NCBI RefSeq assembly: GCF_017848315.1
Contig: NZ_JAFKEC010000027.1
Coordinates: forward strand, 1 to 64,000
Direction of reading: 5' to 3'
DNA length: 64,000 bases
Source: Pseudomonas palmensis
Lineage (GTDB): Bacteria; Pseudomonadota; Gammaproteobacteria; Pseudomonadales; Pseudomonadaceae
Shown here: positions 24,265 through 33,301 of the stretch, piece by piece
Layout: the number at the start of each line of letters is the position of its first letter
Position numbering within the stretch: position 1 is the stretch's first letter
Position numbers and translations under genes: made by a program
Notes under the pieces: model-generated
The model's input: only the letters and a program-made list of their open reading frames with translations
What the model was told of the DNA's origin: nothing
Database searches by the model: none

Positions 24265-25509
24265 TCACTCGTACCGCAAGGCGTACGCCGGCTCGACCTG
24301 CGAAGCACGCCACGCCGGATACAGGGTGGCCAGAAAGCTCATCACCAACCCCGCCGTGCAGATCAGCGCCACATCGCCCCATTGCAGTTCCGATGGCAGC
24401 GTACTGATGAAGTACACGTCCGAGGTAAAGATATGCTGCCCGCTGACCCGCTCCAGCCAGCCGACGATCTGGCTCACATTGAGCGCCGCGATCACACCGA
24501 GCACACCACCGATCAAGGTGCCCACCACACCGATCAGGCTGCCCTGCACCATGAACGTACCCATTATCTGCGCCGGCGTCGCGCCGATGGTACGCAGGAT
24601 GGCGATGTCCGCGCCCTTGTCGTTCACCACCATGATCAGGGTGGCGATGATGTTGAACGCCGCCACCGCAATGATCATCATCAGCAGCAGGCCGATCATG
24701 GTCTTTTCCATCTTCATGGCACTGAACAGGCTGCCCTGGGTGTGGGTCCAGTCATCGGCACGGTACTGCTCGCCCAGTTCGCCCACTATCGCCCTGGACA
24801 CCTGCGGCGCGGCATACAGGTCCTTGACCTTGAGCCGCACGCCCTGCACCTGGTTCGGCGCCCAGCGCTGCATGCTCGCCGCATCGGCCATGTGGATCAG
24901 GCCCATGGAGCCATCCAGCTCGGCGCCCACCTTGAACACGCCGACCACGTTGAGGCGCTGCATGCGCGGGGTGATGCCGCCGGGCGCGGTGCTCACCTCG
25001 GGCACGATCAGGGTCAGCTTGTCACCGACCCTGAGGCCAAACCGACGCGCCGTCATCTCGCCTACCACCACGCCGAACTCGCCCGGCTTTAGGTCGTCGA
25101 GCCGGCCCTGAACGATGTGGTCGGCCACGATCGAGACCTTGCCTTCCTGCGCAGGGTCGATGCCGCTGATCTGGATCGGCTGCATCGCGCCCTTGTAGGA
25201 GAGCATGCCTTCCATCTCGGTCAGCGGCGCAGCGGCCAGCACTTCGGGGTTCTTCAACGCGGCATCGGCCACCGCCTGCCAGTTGTCCAGCGGCTGGGCG
25301 CCCAGCACGGCGGCATGCGGCACGATGCCCAGGATCCGCGCACTCATTTCACGCTGGAAGCCGTTCATCACCGACAGCACCACGATCATCGCCAGCACGC
25401 CCAGGGACAGGCCGATCATCGAGGTCATCGAGATGAACGAGATGAAGTGGTTGCGGCGCTTGGCACGGGTGTAACGCGCACCGATGAAAATTGACAAGGG
25501 TCTGAACAT
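24265..25509 (-). CDS. lolE: lipoprotein-releasing ABC transporter permease LolE
   Basis: A 414-aa permease of the LolCDE complex, which extracts outer-membrane lipoproteins from the inner membrane and hands them to LolA. There are four membrane helices with a large periplasmic domain between the first and second. The N-terminus [21 protein letters not shown] closely matches that of lolC upstream, so the pair are paralogues. Here the hook region is less certain, and assignment of C versus E rests on gene order. The start at 25509 was chosen by alignment with the paralogue; an upstream ATG adds 15 hydrophobic residues. Last gene of lolCDE. Confidence 0.93.
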   Translation of the reverse strand: MFRPLSIFIGARYTRAKRRNHFISFISMTSMIGLSLGVLAMIVVLSVMNGFQREMSARILGIVPHAAVLGAQPLDNWQAVADAALKNPEVLAAAPLTEMEGMLSYKGAMQPIQISGIDPAQEGKVSIVADHIVQGRLDDLKPGEFGVVVGEMTARRFGLRVGDKLTLIVPEVSTAPGGITPRMQRLNVVGVFKVGAELDGSMGLIHMADAASMQRWAPNQVQGVRLKVKDLYAAPQVSRAIVGELGEQYRADDWTHTQGSLFSAMKMEKTMIGLLLMMIIAVAAFNIIATLIMVVNDKGADIAILRTIGATPAQIMGTFMVQGSLIGVVGTLIGGVLGVIAALNVSQIVGWLERVSGQHIFTSDVYFISTLPSELQWGDVALICTAGLVMSFLATLYPAWRASQVEPAYALRYE

Positions 25510-25581
25510 GAACTGAAGCACCCAGGTAAAGAAAAGAGACAAGGGGCCCGCCATGCACGGCGGGCCACCTGTACTGCCAGG

Positions 25582-26280
25582 TCAGATCGAAACCAGACGC
25601 CCGTCTTCCAGGCGCAGCACACGGTCCATCTGCCGCGCCAGGTTGAGGTCGTGGGTCACCACCAGGAACGCGGTCTGCGAGGAGCTGCTCAGCTCCTGCA
25701 TCAGGTCCTGGATGCCCTGTGCGGTGTGGTGGTCGAGGTTGCCGGTAGGCTCGTCGAGCATCACCAGCCCGGGCCGGTTGACCAGCGCCCGGGCAATCGC
25801 CACGCGCTGACGCTCGCCGCCGGACAGCTCGGATGGCTTGTGCGTCAGGCGATGGCCCAGGCCGACACGCGTGAGCAGCGCCTCGGCACGTTCGCGCGCC
25901 TCGGGGATCGGCGTGCGGCCGATCAGCAGCGGCATGCACACGTTCTCCAGCGCGGTGAACTCCGGCAGCAGGTGGTGGAACTGGTAGACGAAGCCCAGTG
26001 CGCGGTTGCGCAGCAGGCCACGTGCACGCTCGCCCAGCGCCGACAGTTCTTCACCGGCCAGCCATACGCTGCCCTGGGTCGGGGTATCGAGGCCACCCAG
26101 CAGGTTGAGCAAGGTACTCTTGCCCGACCCCGAACTGCCGACGATCGCCACGCGCTCACCCGGGTGCAGCTCCAGCTGCAGGCCCGACAACACTTGCACC
26201 GACTCCGGGCCTTCCTCGTAGGATTTGCCCAGGTTGCGGCAACTCAGCACTGCTTTATCACTCATGCCCAACTCACTCAT
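25582..26280 (-). CDS. lolD: lipoprotein-releasing ABC transporter ATPase LolD
   Basis: A 232-aa ABC ATPase driving LolCE. Walker A is [12 protein letters not shown], the signature is [15 protein letters not shown], Walker B is [12 protein letters not shown], and the H-loop is LVVTHD. The Q-loop region [18 protein letters not shown] is typical of LolD/MacB-type proteins. The start at 26280 lies within the end of lolC and has GGAGG 9 bases upstream; an ATG five codons later (26265) is the alternative. It sits between the two permease genes. Confidence 0.95.
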   Translation of the reverse strand: MSELGMSDKAVLSCRNLGKSYEEGPESVQVLSGLQLELHPGERVAIVGSSGSGKSTLLNLLGGLDTPTQGSVWLAGEELSALGERARGLLRNRALGFVYQFHHLLPEFTALENVCMPLLIGRTPIPEARERAEALLTRVGLGHRLTHKPSELSGGERQRVAIARALVNRPGLVMLDEPTGNLDHHTAQGIQDLMQELSSSSQTAFLVVTHDLNLARQMDRVLRLEDGRLVSI

Positions 26281-27523
26281 AACGTAGCGCCTCCGCAGGC
26301 TGGGTGCGCGCCGCACGCCAGGCCGGATACAGGGTGGCGAGGAAACTCAGGACCAGCGCCGCACCGCAGACCATCCACACGTCTTCGGCCATGACCTGGG
26401 ACGGCAGGTAGTCGATGAAGTACACGTCGGCGTTGAGGAACTTGTGCCCCATCAACCGCTCGAGGCCGGCAATCGCTGCACTCACGTTGAGCGCGGCGGC
26501 GATGCCGACCACGGCGCCGATCAGGGTGCCGACCACGCCGATCACGGTGCCCTGCACCATGAAGATGGCCATGATCTGACCCGGCGTGGAGCCCAGCGTG
26601 CGCAAGATGGCGATGTCGCCCTTCTTGTCATTGACCACCATCACCAGGGTGGAAATGATGTTGAACGCCGCCACCGCGACAATCAGCAGCAACAGCAGGC
26701 CGATCATGGCTTTTTCCATGCGGATGGCCTGGTACAGGTTGCCGTGGCTGCGGGTCCAGTCACGGGCGTAGAACTCGTGCTCGCCCAGCTTCTGGGCGAT
26801 GTTCCAGGCTTCGCGGGGTGCCTGGAACAGGTCGTCGAACTTCAGGCGCAGGCCCTGCACCTGGTCGGCCTTCCAGCGGTGCAGGCGCGACAGGTCCGAC
26901 AGGTTGGTCAGGCCCAGGTAGCCGTCGATCTCGCCGGCGCCCACGTGGAAGATGCCGACCACGGTGAAGCGCTTCATGCGCGGGAACATGCCGGCCGGGG
27001 TCACGGTAACCTCGGGGGCGACGAAGGTCAGCTTGTCGCCGATGCCCACGCCCAGCTTGGCTGCGGCCTTGTCGCCGATCATGATGCCGAAGCTGCCCGG
27101 CGCCAGCGCGTCGAGCTTACCCTCGCGCACGAAGTCGTCGATGATCGACACCTTGCGCTCTTGCGCCGGGTCAATACCGTTGAGCAGCACCTTCTGTACC
27201 TTGCCGTCATGGGTCAGCAGGCCCTGCATCTGGGTGAACGGCGCCACCGCCAGCACCGCCGGGTTCTGCTTTACTGTATCGGCAAGGGCTGGCCAGTCGC
27301 TGATCGGCTGTCCGGTCTCGAGGGTGGCATGGGGCACCATGCCCAATACGCGGGTACGCATTTCATGATCGAAGCCATTCATCACCGACAGCACCACGAT
27401 CATCACCACCACGCCCAGGGCGAGGCCGATCATCGAGGTCAGCGAAATGAACGAGACGAAGTGATTGCGACGTTTGGCACGGGTGTAACGCGTACCGATA
27501 AATACGAAAAGAGGTCTGAACAT
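26273..27523 (-). CDS. lolC: lipoprotein-releasing ABC transporter permease LolC
   Basis: A 416-aa permease of LolCDE, with an N-terminal helix, a periplasmic domain of about 200 residues and three C-terminal helices. The opening [20 protein letters not shown] and [20 protein letters not shown] are the hallmark. It is the first gene of the operon and overlaps lolD by 8 bases. In E. coli LolC carries the hook that binds LolA; which of the two paralogues does so here cannot be read with certainty. Confidence 0.93.
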   Translation of the reverse strand: MFRPLFVFIGTRYTRAKRRNHFVSFISLTSMIGLALGVVVMIVVLSVMNGFDHEMRTRVLGMVPHATLETGQPISDWPALADTVKQNPAVLAVAPFTQMQGLLTHDGKVQKVLLNGIDPAQERKVSIIDDFVREGKLDALAPGSFGIMIGDKAAAKLGVGIGDKLTFVAPEVTVTPAGMFPRMKRFTVVGIFHVGAGEIDGYLGLTNLSDLSRLHRWKADQVQGLRLKFDDLFQAPREAWNIAQKLGEHEFYARDWTRSHGNLYQAIRMEKAMIGLLLLLIVAVAAFNIISTLVMVVNDKKGDIAILRTLGSTPGQIMAIFMVQGTVIGVVGTLIGAVVGIAAALNVSAAIAGLERLMGHKFLNADVYFIDYLPSQVMAEDVWMVCGAALVLSFLATLYPAWRAARTQPAEALRYE

Positions 27524-27617
27524 GTCGGGGCTTGTTCGGAGGAAAGAGGAACGTCCTTGTGGCGGGGCTTGAATAGCAGCTTTACACTCAGACCACCGCC
27601 GCTACCATGGGTTCGCC

Positions 27618-28205
27618 ATGTCGACATTAGATGAAGAAGATCGCCGCGAATACTACCGTATCGAGGACAGGATCGCACTGGAAATTACCCCTCTGAGCGC
27701 CGCCGAGGCCTTGGGCGGCGAGTTGTTGCAAGATGCTTCACCACTCTTCAACCTGCTCAGCGAACTGCACCTGAGCGAGTTCGAGTCCCAGCACCTGCTG
27801 CGCCAGCTCAGTGACAAGGACCGCACCCTGGCAGCTTTTCTCAAGGCCCAGAACAAACGCATCGACCTGCTCAGCGCCGTGGTTGCGCAAACCCTGCTGG
27901 GGCAGATCGGCGAGGCGCGCCCGGTGACTCTCTCCGAAGGTGGCGTCGAGGTGCACCAGGCCCAGGCCATCACCGCCGGCAGCCGCGTCTCGGTGAAGAT
28001 GGTGCTGATGCCCCAGGCTCTGGGCCTGCTGCTGCGGGCCAAGGTGACCCACTGCGACAAGGCCGCTGATGGCCTGTTCGACATCGGCGCCGAATTCGTC
28101 GAGATGACCGACGCCCAACGCCAGTTGCTGGCGCGCTATATCCTGCAGAAACAGGCACTGCAACGCCGCCAGGCACTGGAACAGAACACCCCGCCTGCCT
28201 CCTGA
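27618..28205 (+). CDS. PilZ-domain protein with N-terminal region
   Basis: A 195-aa cytoplasmic protein. RREYYR (Arg10 to Arg14) fits the RxxxR c-di-GMP motif and lies unusually near the N-terminus. About 70 helical residues follow, then a beta-rich part with TLSEGGVEVHQAQAI at the place of the second motif, (D/N)xSxxG, where the first residue is Thr. The C-terminus (about 170-195) is a basic helix. Binding of c-di-GMP is likely but may be weakened. It is divergent from lolC with a 94-base gap and is followed by a glycerophosphodiesterase gene after 27 bases, a probable operon. Confidence 0.8.
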   Translation: MSTLDEEDRREYYRIEDRIALEITPLSAAEALGGELLQDASPLFNLLSELHLSEFESQHLLRQLSDKDRTLAAFLKAQNKRIDLLSAVVAQTLLGQIGEARPVTLSEGGVEVHQAQAITAGSRVSVKMVLMPQALGLLLRAKVTHCDKAADGLFDIGAEFVEMTDAQRQLLARYILQKQALQRRQALEQNTPPAS

Positions 28206-28232
28206 TTTTCCGTCTTGCTTGAAGGAACGAAC

Positions 28233-28955
28233 GTGACCCTGATTTACGGCCACCGCGGCGCCAAGGGCGAAGCCCCCGAGAATACCCTGACCAGTTTCCA
28301 GCAATGCCTGAGCCACGGCGTTCGCCGTTGCGAGCTGGACCTGCACCTGTCCTCCGACAACGAGCTGATGGTCATTCATGACCCCAGCCTCAAGCGCACC
28401 ACCGGCCGTGGCGGCAAGGTGGTGGAGCACAGCGCCGCCGACCTGGTGACCTACGATGCGCGCAAGGGCGGCCCGGGCTGGGTGAACCCCTGCCCGATTC
28501 CACGCCTGGAAGAGCTGTTCGAGAAATGTGATTTCGACCACTGGCAGCTGGAGGTCAAGAGTGCCTCGCGCACCCGCGCTGCCACCACGGTGCTGGCGAT
28601 TCGCGAAATGGCCCAGCGCTTCGGCCTGCTGGACAAGGTCACCATCACCTCAAGCTCGCGGGAGGTGCTGGGCGCCGCCCTGGAGCTGACCCCGGACGTG
28701 TCCCGCGGGCTGGTCGCGGAATACACCTGGCTCGACCCGTTGAAGGTCGCGCAGAACTACGGTTGCGAACTGCTGGCGCTGAACTGGACGCACTGCACCC
28801 CCGAGCGCCTGGCCAAGGCCCAGCGTCAGGGGTTGCATGTGTCGGTGTGGACAGTCAACGAGCCGGCGCTGATGCTCCGACTCGCCGACTTCGGCGTAGA
28901 CAGCCTGATTACAGACTTTCCCGGTTTGGCCAGCGCCACCCTCGAGAATCGCTGA
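28233..28955 (+). CDS. glycerophosphodiester phosphodiesterase (UgpQ type)
   Basis: A 240-aa cytoplasmic GDPD that hydrolyses glycerophosphodiesters to glycerol-3-phosphate and an alcohol. Active-site motifs are YGHRGAKGEAPENT (His and Arg), ELDLHLSSD (metal-binding Glu/Asp) and the partner His in VIHDPSLKRTT. There is no signal peptide, so it acts on imported or membrane-turnover products. The start is taken as GTG 28233 with GAAGGAAC upstream; a TTG six codons earlier is less likely. Confidence 0.93.
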   Translation: MTLIYGHRGAKGEAPENTLTSFQQCLSHGVRRCELDLHLSSDNELMVIHDPSLKRTTGRGGKVVEHSAADLVTYDARKGGPGWVNPCPIPRLEELFEKCDFDHWQLEVKSASRTRAATTVLAIREMAQRFGLLDKVTITSSSREVLGAALELTPDVSRGLVAEYTWLDPLKVAQNYGCELLALNWTHCTPERLAKAQRQGLHVSVWTVNEPALMLRLADFGVDSLITDFPGLASATLENR

Positions 28956-28962
28956 AATCGGT

Positions 28963-28993
28963 CTCCCCGGCCGGCTCAGGCCACCGGCCGGAG
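28963..28993. terminator. GC-rich stem-loop between convergent genes
   Basis: CCGGCCGG occurs as an inverted pair around CTCAGGCCA in the 42-base gap between the glycerophosphodiesterase gene and sthA. The plus strand has AAAAAA shortly after, but no clean T-run on either side. Confidence 0.5.
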
Positions 28994-28997
28994 CCGC

Positions 28998-30392
28998 TCA
29001 AAAAAGCCGGTTGAGACCGTCGTAGGCGGCAACCCGATAGGCTTCGGCCATGGTCGGGTAGTTGAAGGTGGTGTTGACGAAGTACTTCAGCGTGTTCTGC
29101 TCGCCCGGCTGGCCCATGATCGCCTGACCGATGTGCACGATCTCCGAGGCCTGGTAGCCGAAGCAGTGCACGCCGAGAATCTGCAGCGTCTCGCGGTGGA
29201 ACAGGATCTTGAGCATGCCTTGCGGCTCGCCGGCGATCTGCGCCCGGGCCATGCCCTTGAAGAACGCCTTGCCCACTTCGTACGGCACCTTGGCCTGGGT
29301 CAGCTCCTGCTCGTTCTTGCCGATCGAGCTGATCTCCGGAATGGTGTAGATGCCGGTCGGCACGTCGTTGACGAAGCGCCAGCTGCCATTGTCGACGATG
29401 CTGCCGGCGGCCGAGCGGCCCTGGTCGTGGGCGGCACTGGCCAGGCTTGGCCAGCCGATCACGTCACCGGCACCATAGATGTTCGGCACGCAGGTGCGGT
29501 AGGCCTCGTCCACTTCGATCTGGCCACGGCTGTTGACCTTCACGCCGATGTTTTCCAGGCCCAGGCGGTCGGTGTTGCCGGTACGCCCGTTGCACCACAG
29601 CAAGGCGTCGGCCTTGATCTTCTTGCCCGACTTCAGGTGCAGGATCACACCGTTGTCCAGGCCTTCGACGCGCTCGTACTCTTCGTTGTGGCGCACGGTG
29701 ATGTTGTTGTTGCTGAAGTGATAGCTCAGGGCCTGGGAGATTTCCGAGTCCAGGAAGCTCAGCAGCTGGCCGCGGTTGTCCACCAGTTCCACCAGCACGC
29801 CCAGGCCGCTGAAGATCGAGGCGTACTCGCAGCCGATGACGCCGGCGCCGTACACGATCAGTTTGCGCGGGGTGTGGCCCAGGCTCAGGATGGTATCGCT
29901 ATCGTAGATGCGCGGGTGATGGAAATCGATATCGGCCGGGCGATACGGGCGCGAGCCGGTGGCGATGATGATGTGCTTGGCTACCAGCTTCTCGACCACA
30001 CCGTTGGCGCAGACCACTTCGATGGTCTGCTCGTCGGCGAAGCTGCCGGTGCCGAAGAACACGTCAACGCGGTTGCGGGCGTAGTAGCCAGTGCGCGAGG
30101 CGACCTGCTTGGAGATGACCTTCTCGGCGCTTTTGAGCACGTCGGGGAAGGAGAACCAGCGCGGCTCACCGATGGCCCGGAACATCGGGTTGGTGTTGAA
30201 CTGCATGATCTGGCGCACCGAGTGACGCAGGGCCTTGGACGGGATGGTGCCCAGATGGGTGCAGTTACCGCCGACCTGGCGACGGCTATCGACCATCGCT
30301 ACCTTGCGTCCTGCTTTGGCGGCGTTCATTGCCGCCCCTTCTCCTGCCGGGCCGGAACCCAGCACCACTACGTCGTAGTTGTAGACAGCCAT
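28998..30392 (-). CDS. sthA: soluble pyridine nucleotide transhydrogenase
   Basis: A 464-aa FAD enzyme interconverting NADPH and NADH. It has the FAD-binding start [21 protein letters not shown], a redox-site region [18 protein letters not shown] that keeps only one Cys of the disulfide pair (typical of SthA rather than lipoamide dehydrogenase), and a second nucleotide-binding fold [19 protein letters not shown]. The C-terminal dimerisation domain is complete. It is the third gene in line on this strand after gapB and apbE, 187 bases from apbE, and probably has its own promoter in that gap. Confidence 0.97.
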   Translation of the reverse strand: MAVYNYDVVVLGSGPAGEGAAMNAAKAGRKVAMVDSRRQVGGNCTHLGTIPSKALRHSVRQIMQFNTNPMFRAIGEPRWFSFPDVLKSAEKVISKQVASRTGYYARNRVDVFFGTGSFADEQTIEVVCANGVVEKLVAKHIIIATGSRPYRPADIDFHHPRIYDSDTILSLGHTPRKLIVYGAGVIGCEYASIFSGLGVLVELVDNRGQLLSFLDSEISQALSYHFSNNNITVRHNEEYERVEGLDNGVILHLKSGKKIKADALLWCNGRTGNTDRLGLENIGVKVNSRGQIEVDEAYRTCVPNIYGAGDVIGWPSLASAAHDQGRSAAGSIVDNGSWRFVNDVPTGIYTIPEISSIGKNEQELTQAKVPYEVGKAFFKGMARAQIAGEPQGMLKILFHRETLQILGVHCFGYQASEIVHIGQAIMGQPGEQNTLKYFVNTTFNYPTMAEAYRVAAYDGLNRLF

Positions 30393-30579
30393 GCGTACTC
30401 CTTCAGAACAGGCCCGGACGCCAGATTGACCTCCGGGGCTACATCATGCCGCCATCGGCGCCATGCAAAAATTCGGGTGCAGTCTAATCAAGCTTGAACG
30501 CCGCGCACATTAACCCTTGGTCGCGTCGTAGGCTATTTTTCTCTGCACTACATGTAGGCCGCCTTGCTGGCGAAGCCTT

Positions 30580-31584
30580 TCATTTCCCCGCAATGCTGTT
30601 GAATGCTGGCGTGGCCCGGGAAACGAACCCACCCTCGACCCGATTCACGAACACTGCCGCAATCCGATGCTCGAGCGCGAAGCGCCAACCCTGCTCCGGG
30701 CCCAGGATCAGCAACAGGGTCGAGTACCCGTCAGCCATCAGCGCAGTGGGCGCCAGCACCGTCACCGCCGCCAACGCATGGGCCACCGGGGTGCCCAGGC
30801 GCGCATCGAAGGTATGCGAATAACGTTGGCCATTCTCCTCGAAATAATTGCGGTAGTCACCCGACGTGGACACCCCGTACCCCTCCAGCGGCAACACCTG
30901 CTGGGCTATCTGCAGATCGTCGCGCGGCAGTTCGAGTGCAATGCGCCAGGCACTGCCATCGGGCTTGCGCCCCATTGCCTTGAGCTCACCGGTAGCCTCC
31001 ACCAGAAAGCTTTCGACCCCCAGGGCTTGCATACGTGCCACGATCAGGTCGACCGCATGCCCGGCGGCGATGCTGTTGAAGTCGACCTCGACGCCAGCGT
31101 CCTTGCACAGTTGCTGGCCTTCGATACGCAAGTGGGTATACCCCACCCGCTCGCGCACCTGCGCCAGCCGCCGGGCATCGGGCACCTTCTCTTCACGCGC
31201 CTGGGGCCCGAAGCCCCACAGGTCGAGCAGCGGCTCCACCGTGAGATCGAAGGCACCGTCACTCTGGCGCGAGAGCTGCTCACCTACCCGCACAAGCTGC
31301 AGCACGTCGGCCGGCATCGCCTGGCAGCGGTTGGCGGGCAACTGGTTGAACTGCCCCACCAGTGAATCGCTGCGGTAGGTGGAGAAGCGCTGGTCGATGC
31401 CCTGCAGGATCGCCTCGACCTCCTGCTGCACCTGCCCAGGCGTCGGGCCGCCGGCCTTGCGCACGTACTGCACGGTGTAGCTGCTGCCCATGGTCGGGCC
31501 ACTGATGCGCTCGATCGAATCCCTGTGCTCGCAACCGACCAGCAATGCCACCAGGGCAGGCAGCGCAGCCCATCCCTTTTTCAC
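30580..31584 (-). CDS. apbE: FAD:protein FMN transferase ApbE (lipoprotein)
   Basis: A 334-aa ApbE that attaches FMN to a Thr of target flavoproteins such as NqrB/NqrC or RnfG. The lipobox is ALLVGC, so the mature protein is anchored on the periplasmic side. Motifs include SGPTMGSSYTVQY, the SDGAFDLTVEPL block, and YSHTFDARLGTPVAHALA. The start is a GTG at 31584 with AGGAGG upstream; an earlier frame start would place a charged stretch ahead of the signal peptide. No flavinylation target is encoded nearby. Confidence 0.92.
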   Translation of the reverse strand: MKKGWAALPALVALLVGCEHRDSIERISGPTMGSSYTVQYVRKAGGPTPGQVQQEVEAILQGIDQRFSTYRSDSLVGQFNQLPANRCQAMPADVLQLVRVGEQLSRQSDGAFDLTVEPLLDLWGFGPQAREEKVPDARRLAQVRERVGYTHLRIEGQQLCKDAGVEVDFNSIAAGHAVDLIVARMQALGVESFLVEATGELKAMGRKPDGSAWRIALELPRDDLQIAQQVLPLEGYGVSTSGDYRNYFEENGQRYSHTFDARLGTPVAHALAAVTVLAPTALMADGYSTLLLILGPEQGWRFALEHRIAAVFVNRVEGGFVSRATPAFNSIAGK

Positions 31585-31606
31585 ACGACGCCTCCTTTTC
31601 TGAAGC

Positions 31607-31637
31607 CAAAAAAAACGGGAACCCGCAGGCTCCCGTT
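31607..31637 (-). terminator. intrinsic terminator of gapB
   Basis: On the minus strand AACGGGA pairs with TCCCGTT, followed by a run of eight T. It lies just past the gapB stop and before apbE, so apbE is largely separate from gapB. Confidence 0.9.
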
Positions 31638-31657
31638 CTTTCAACGCAACGTAATGC

Positions 31658-33106
31658 TTAGCGTGGGAACGCTGGCGGGTTGACCCCGGCCATGTCTTCC
31701 ATCACGCGCACTACCTGGCAGCTGTAACCGAACTCGTTGTCGTACCAAACGTACAGTACAACGCGGTTGTCGTTGCAGATGGTGGCCTCGGCATCGACCA
31801 CACCGGCGTGACGCGAGCCGACGAAGTCGCTGGAAACCACTTCCTGCGAGCTGACGAAGTCGATCTGCTTGTGCAGGTCCGAGTGCATGGCCATCTGGCG
31901 CAGGTACTCGTTGATCTCGTCGCGGCTGGTGGCCTTTTCCAGGTTCAGGTTCAGGATCGCCATCGAGACGTTCGGCGTCGGAACGCGGATCGCGTTACCG
32001 GTCAGCTTGCCCTTGAGCACTGGCAGCGCCTTGGCGGCGGCAGTGGCGGCGCCGGTCTCGGTGATGACCATGTTCAGCGCAGCGGAACGACCACGGCGGC
32101 TGCCCTTGTGGAAGTTGTCGATCAGGTTCTGGTCGTTGGTGTACGAGTGAACGGTTTCGACGTGACCGTTGACGATGCCGAACTTGTCGTTGACTGCCTT
32201 GAGCACCGGCACGATGGCGTTGGTGGTGCAGGAAGCCGCCGAGATGATCTTGTCGTCAGGGCTGATGTCGGCGTGGTTGATACCGTGCACGATGTTCTTC
32301 AGCGCGCCCTTGCCCGGTGCGGTGAGGATAACGCGTGCGGCACCCGGGCAGGCCAGGTGCTGGCCCAGGCCGTCGGCATCGCGCCAGACGCCGGTGTTGT
32401 CGACCACCAGGGCGTTCTCGATACCGTACTGGGTATAGTCGACTTCGCTCGGGTTCTTCGCGTAGATAACCTGGATCAGGTTGCCGTTGGCGGTGATGGT
32501 GTTGTTTTCTTCGTCGATGGTGATGGTGCCATCGAACGGACCGTGCACCGAGTCACGACGCAGCAGGCTGGCACGCTTGATCAGGTCGTTCTCGGCGCCC
32601 TTGCGTACCACGATGGCACGCAGGCGCAGGCCGTCGCCACCACCGGTCTTCTCGATCAGGATACGCGCCAGCAGACGGCCGATACGACCGAAGCCGTACA
32701 GGACCACGTCGGTGCCCTTGCGTGCGGAGGCGTTCTGCTGGCCAACCACGTCGGCCATTTCTTCACGCACGAACTGCTCGGCGCTGCGGCCGTTGCCTTC
32801 TTGCTTGAACTTGTTGGCCAGCTTGCCCAGGTCGACCGAAGCGGCGCCCAGCTTGAGCTCGCTCATGGCCTTGAGCAGCGGGAATGTCTCGTGGACAGAC
32901 AGTTCGGTTTCGTCGGTCTGGCGATGACGGGCAAAGCGGTGGGCTTTGAGGATCGCGATCACCGAACGGTTGATCAGGCTACGGCCATAGATCGAGCTCA
33001 CCACATTGTTATTGCGGTAGAGCTGACCGATAAGCGGGATCATCGCTTCTGCAAGCGCTTCACGATCGATCCACTCACCAAGACACTGGTCGGGCTTCTG
33101 AGTCAC
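31658..33106 (-). CDS. gapB: glyceraldehyde-3-phosphate dehydrogenase, long form
   Basis: A 482-aa GAPDH with an N-terminal extension of about 125 residues, as in the Pseudomonas long-form enzymes (PA3001, PP_2149). Rossmann motif: VVLYGFGRIGRLLARILIEK. Catalytic site: ISAASCTTNAIVPV with its Cys; the phosphate-binding SRRGRSAALNMV follows. It oxidises glyceraldehyde-3-phosphate in glycolysis or reverses it in gluconeogenesis. The start is taken as GTG 33106 (VTQKPDQCLGEW) with AAGG upstream; an ATG five codons earlier lacks a ribosome binding site. Divergent from mfd. Confidence 0.93.
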   Translation of the reverse strand: MTQKPDQCLGEWIDREALAEAMIPLIGQLYRNNNVVSSIYGRSLINRSVIAILKAHRFARHRQTDETELSVHETFPLLKAMSELKLGAASVDLGKLANKFKQEGNGRSAEQFVREEMADVVGQQNASARKGTDVVLYGFGRIGRLLARILIEKTGGGDGLRLRAIVVRKGAENDLIKRASLLRRDSVHGPFDGTITIDEENNTITANGNLIQVIYAKNPSEVDYTQYGIENALVVDNTGVWRDADGLGQHLACPGAARVILTAPGKGALKNIVHGINHADISPDDKIISAASCTTNAIVPVLKAVNDKFGIVNGHVETVHSYTNDQNLIDNFHKGSRRGRSAALNMVITETGAATAAAKALPVLKGKLTGNAIRVPTPNVSMAILNLNLEKATSRDEINEYLRQMAMHSDLHKQIDFVSSQEVVSSDFVGSRHAGVVDAEATICNDNRVVLYVWYDNEFGYSCQVVRVMEDMAGVNPPAFPR

Positions 33107-33301
33107 GGGAACCTTCCACATGTAGGGACAGAAAAAAGGGGCTACATTATGACGCCCCGCGTCGCTTCGAGCAATGAGCGCCTGTCGCCGGCGCCGCACG
33201 GCATGATCCGGGCCCCACATTCAGGCGGCTGAAACCTGACAGCAATGCCCCGCGCCCGGTACAATCGGCGTTTTGTCGCAACGCTTGGAGCTCGACCTCC
33301 C

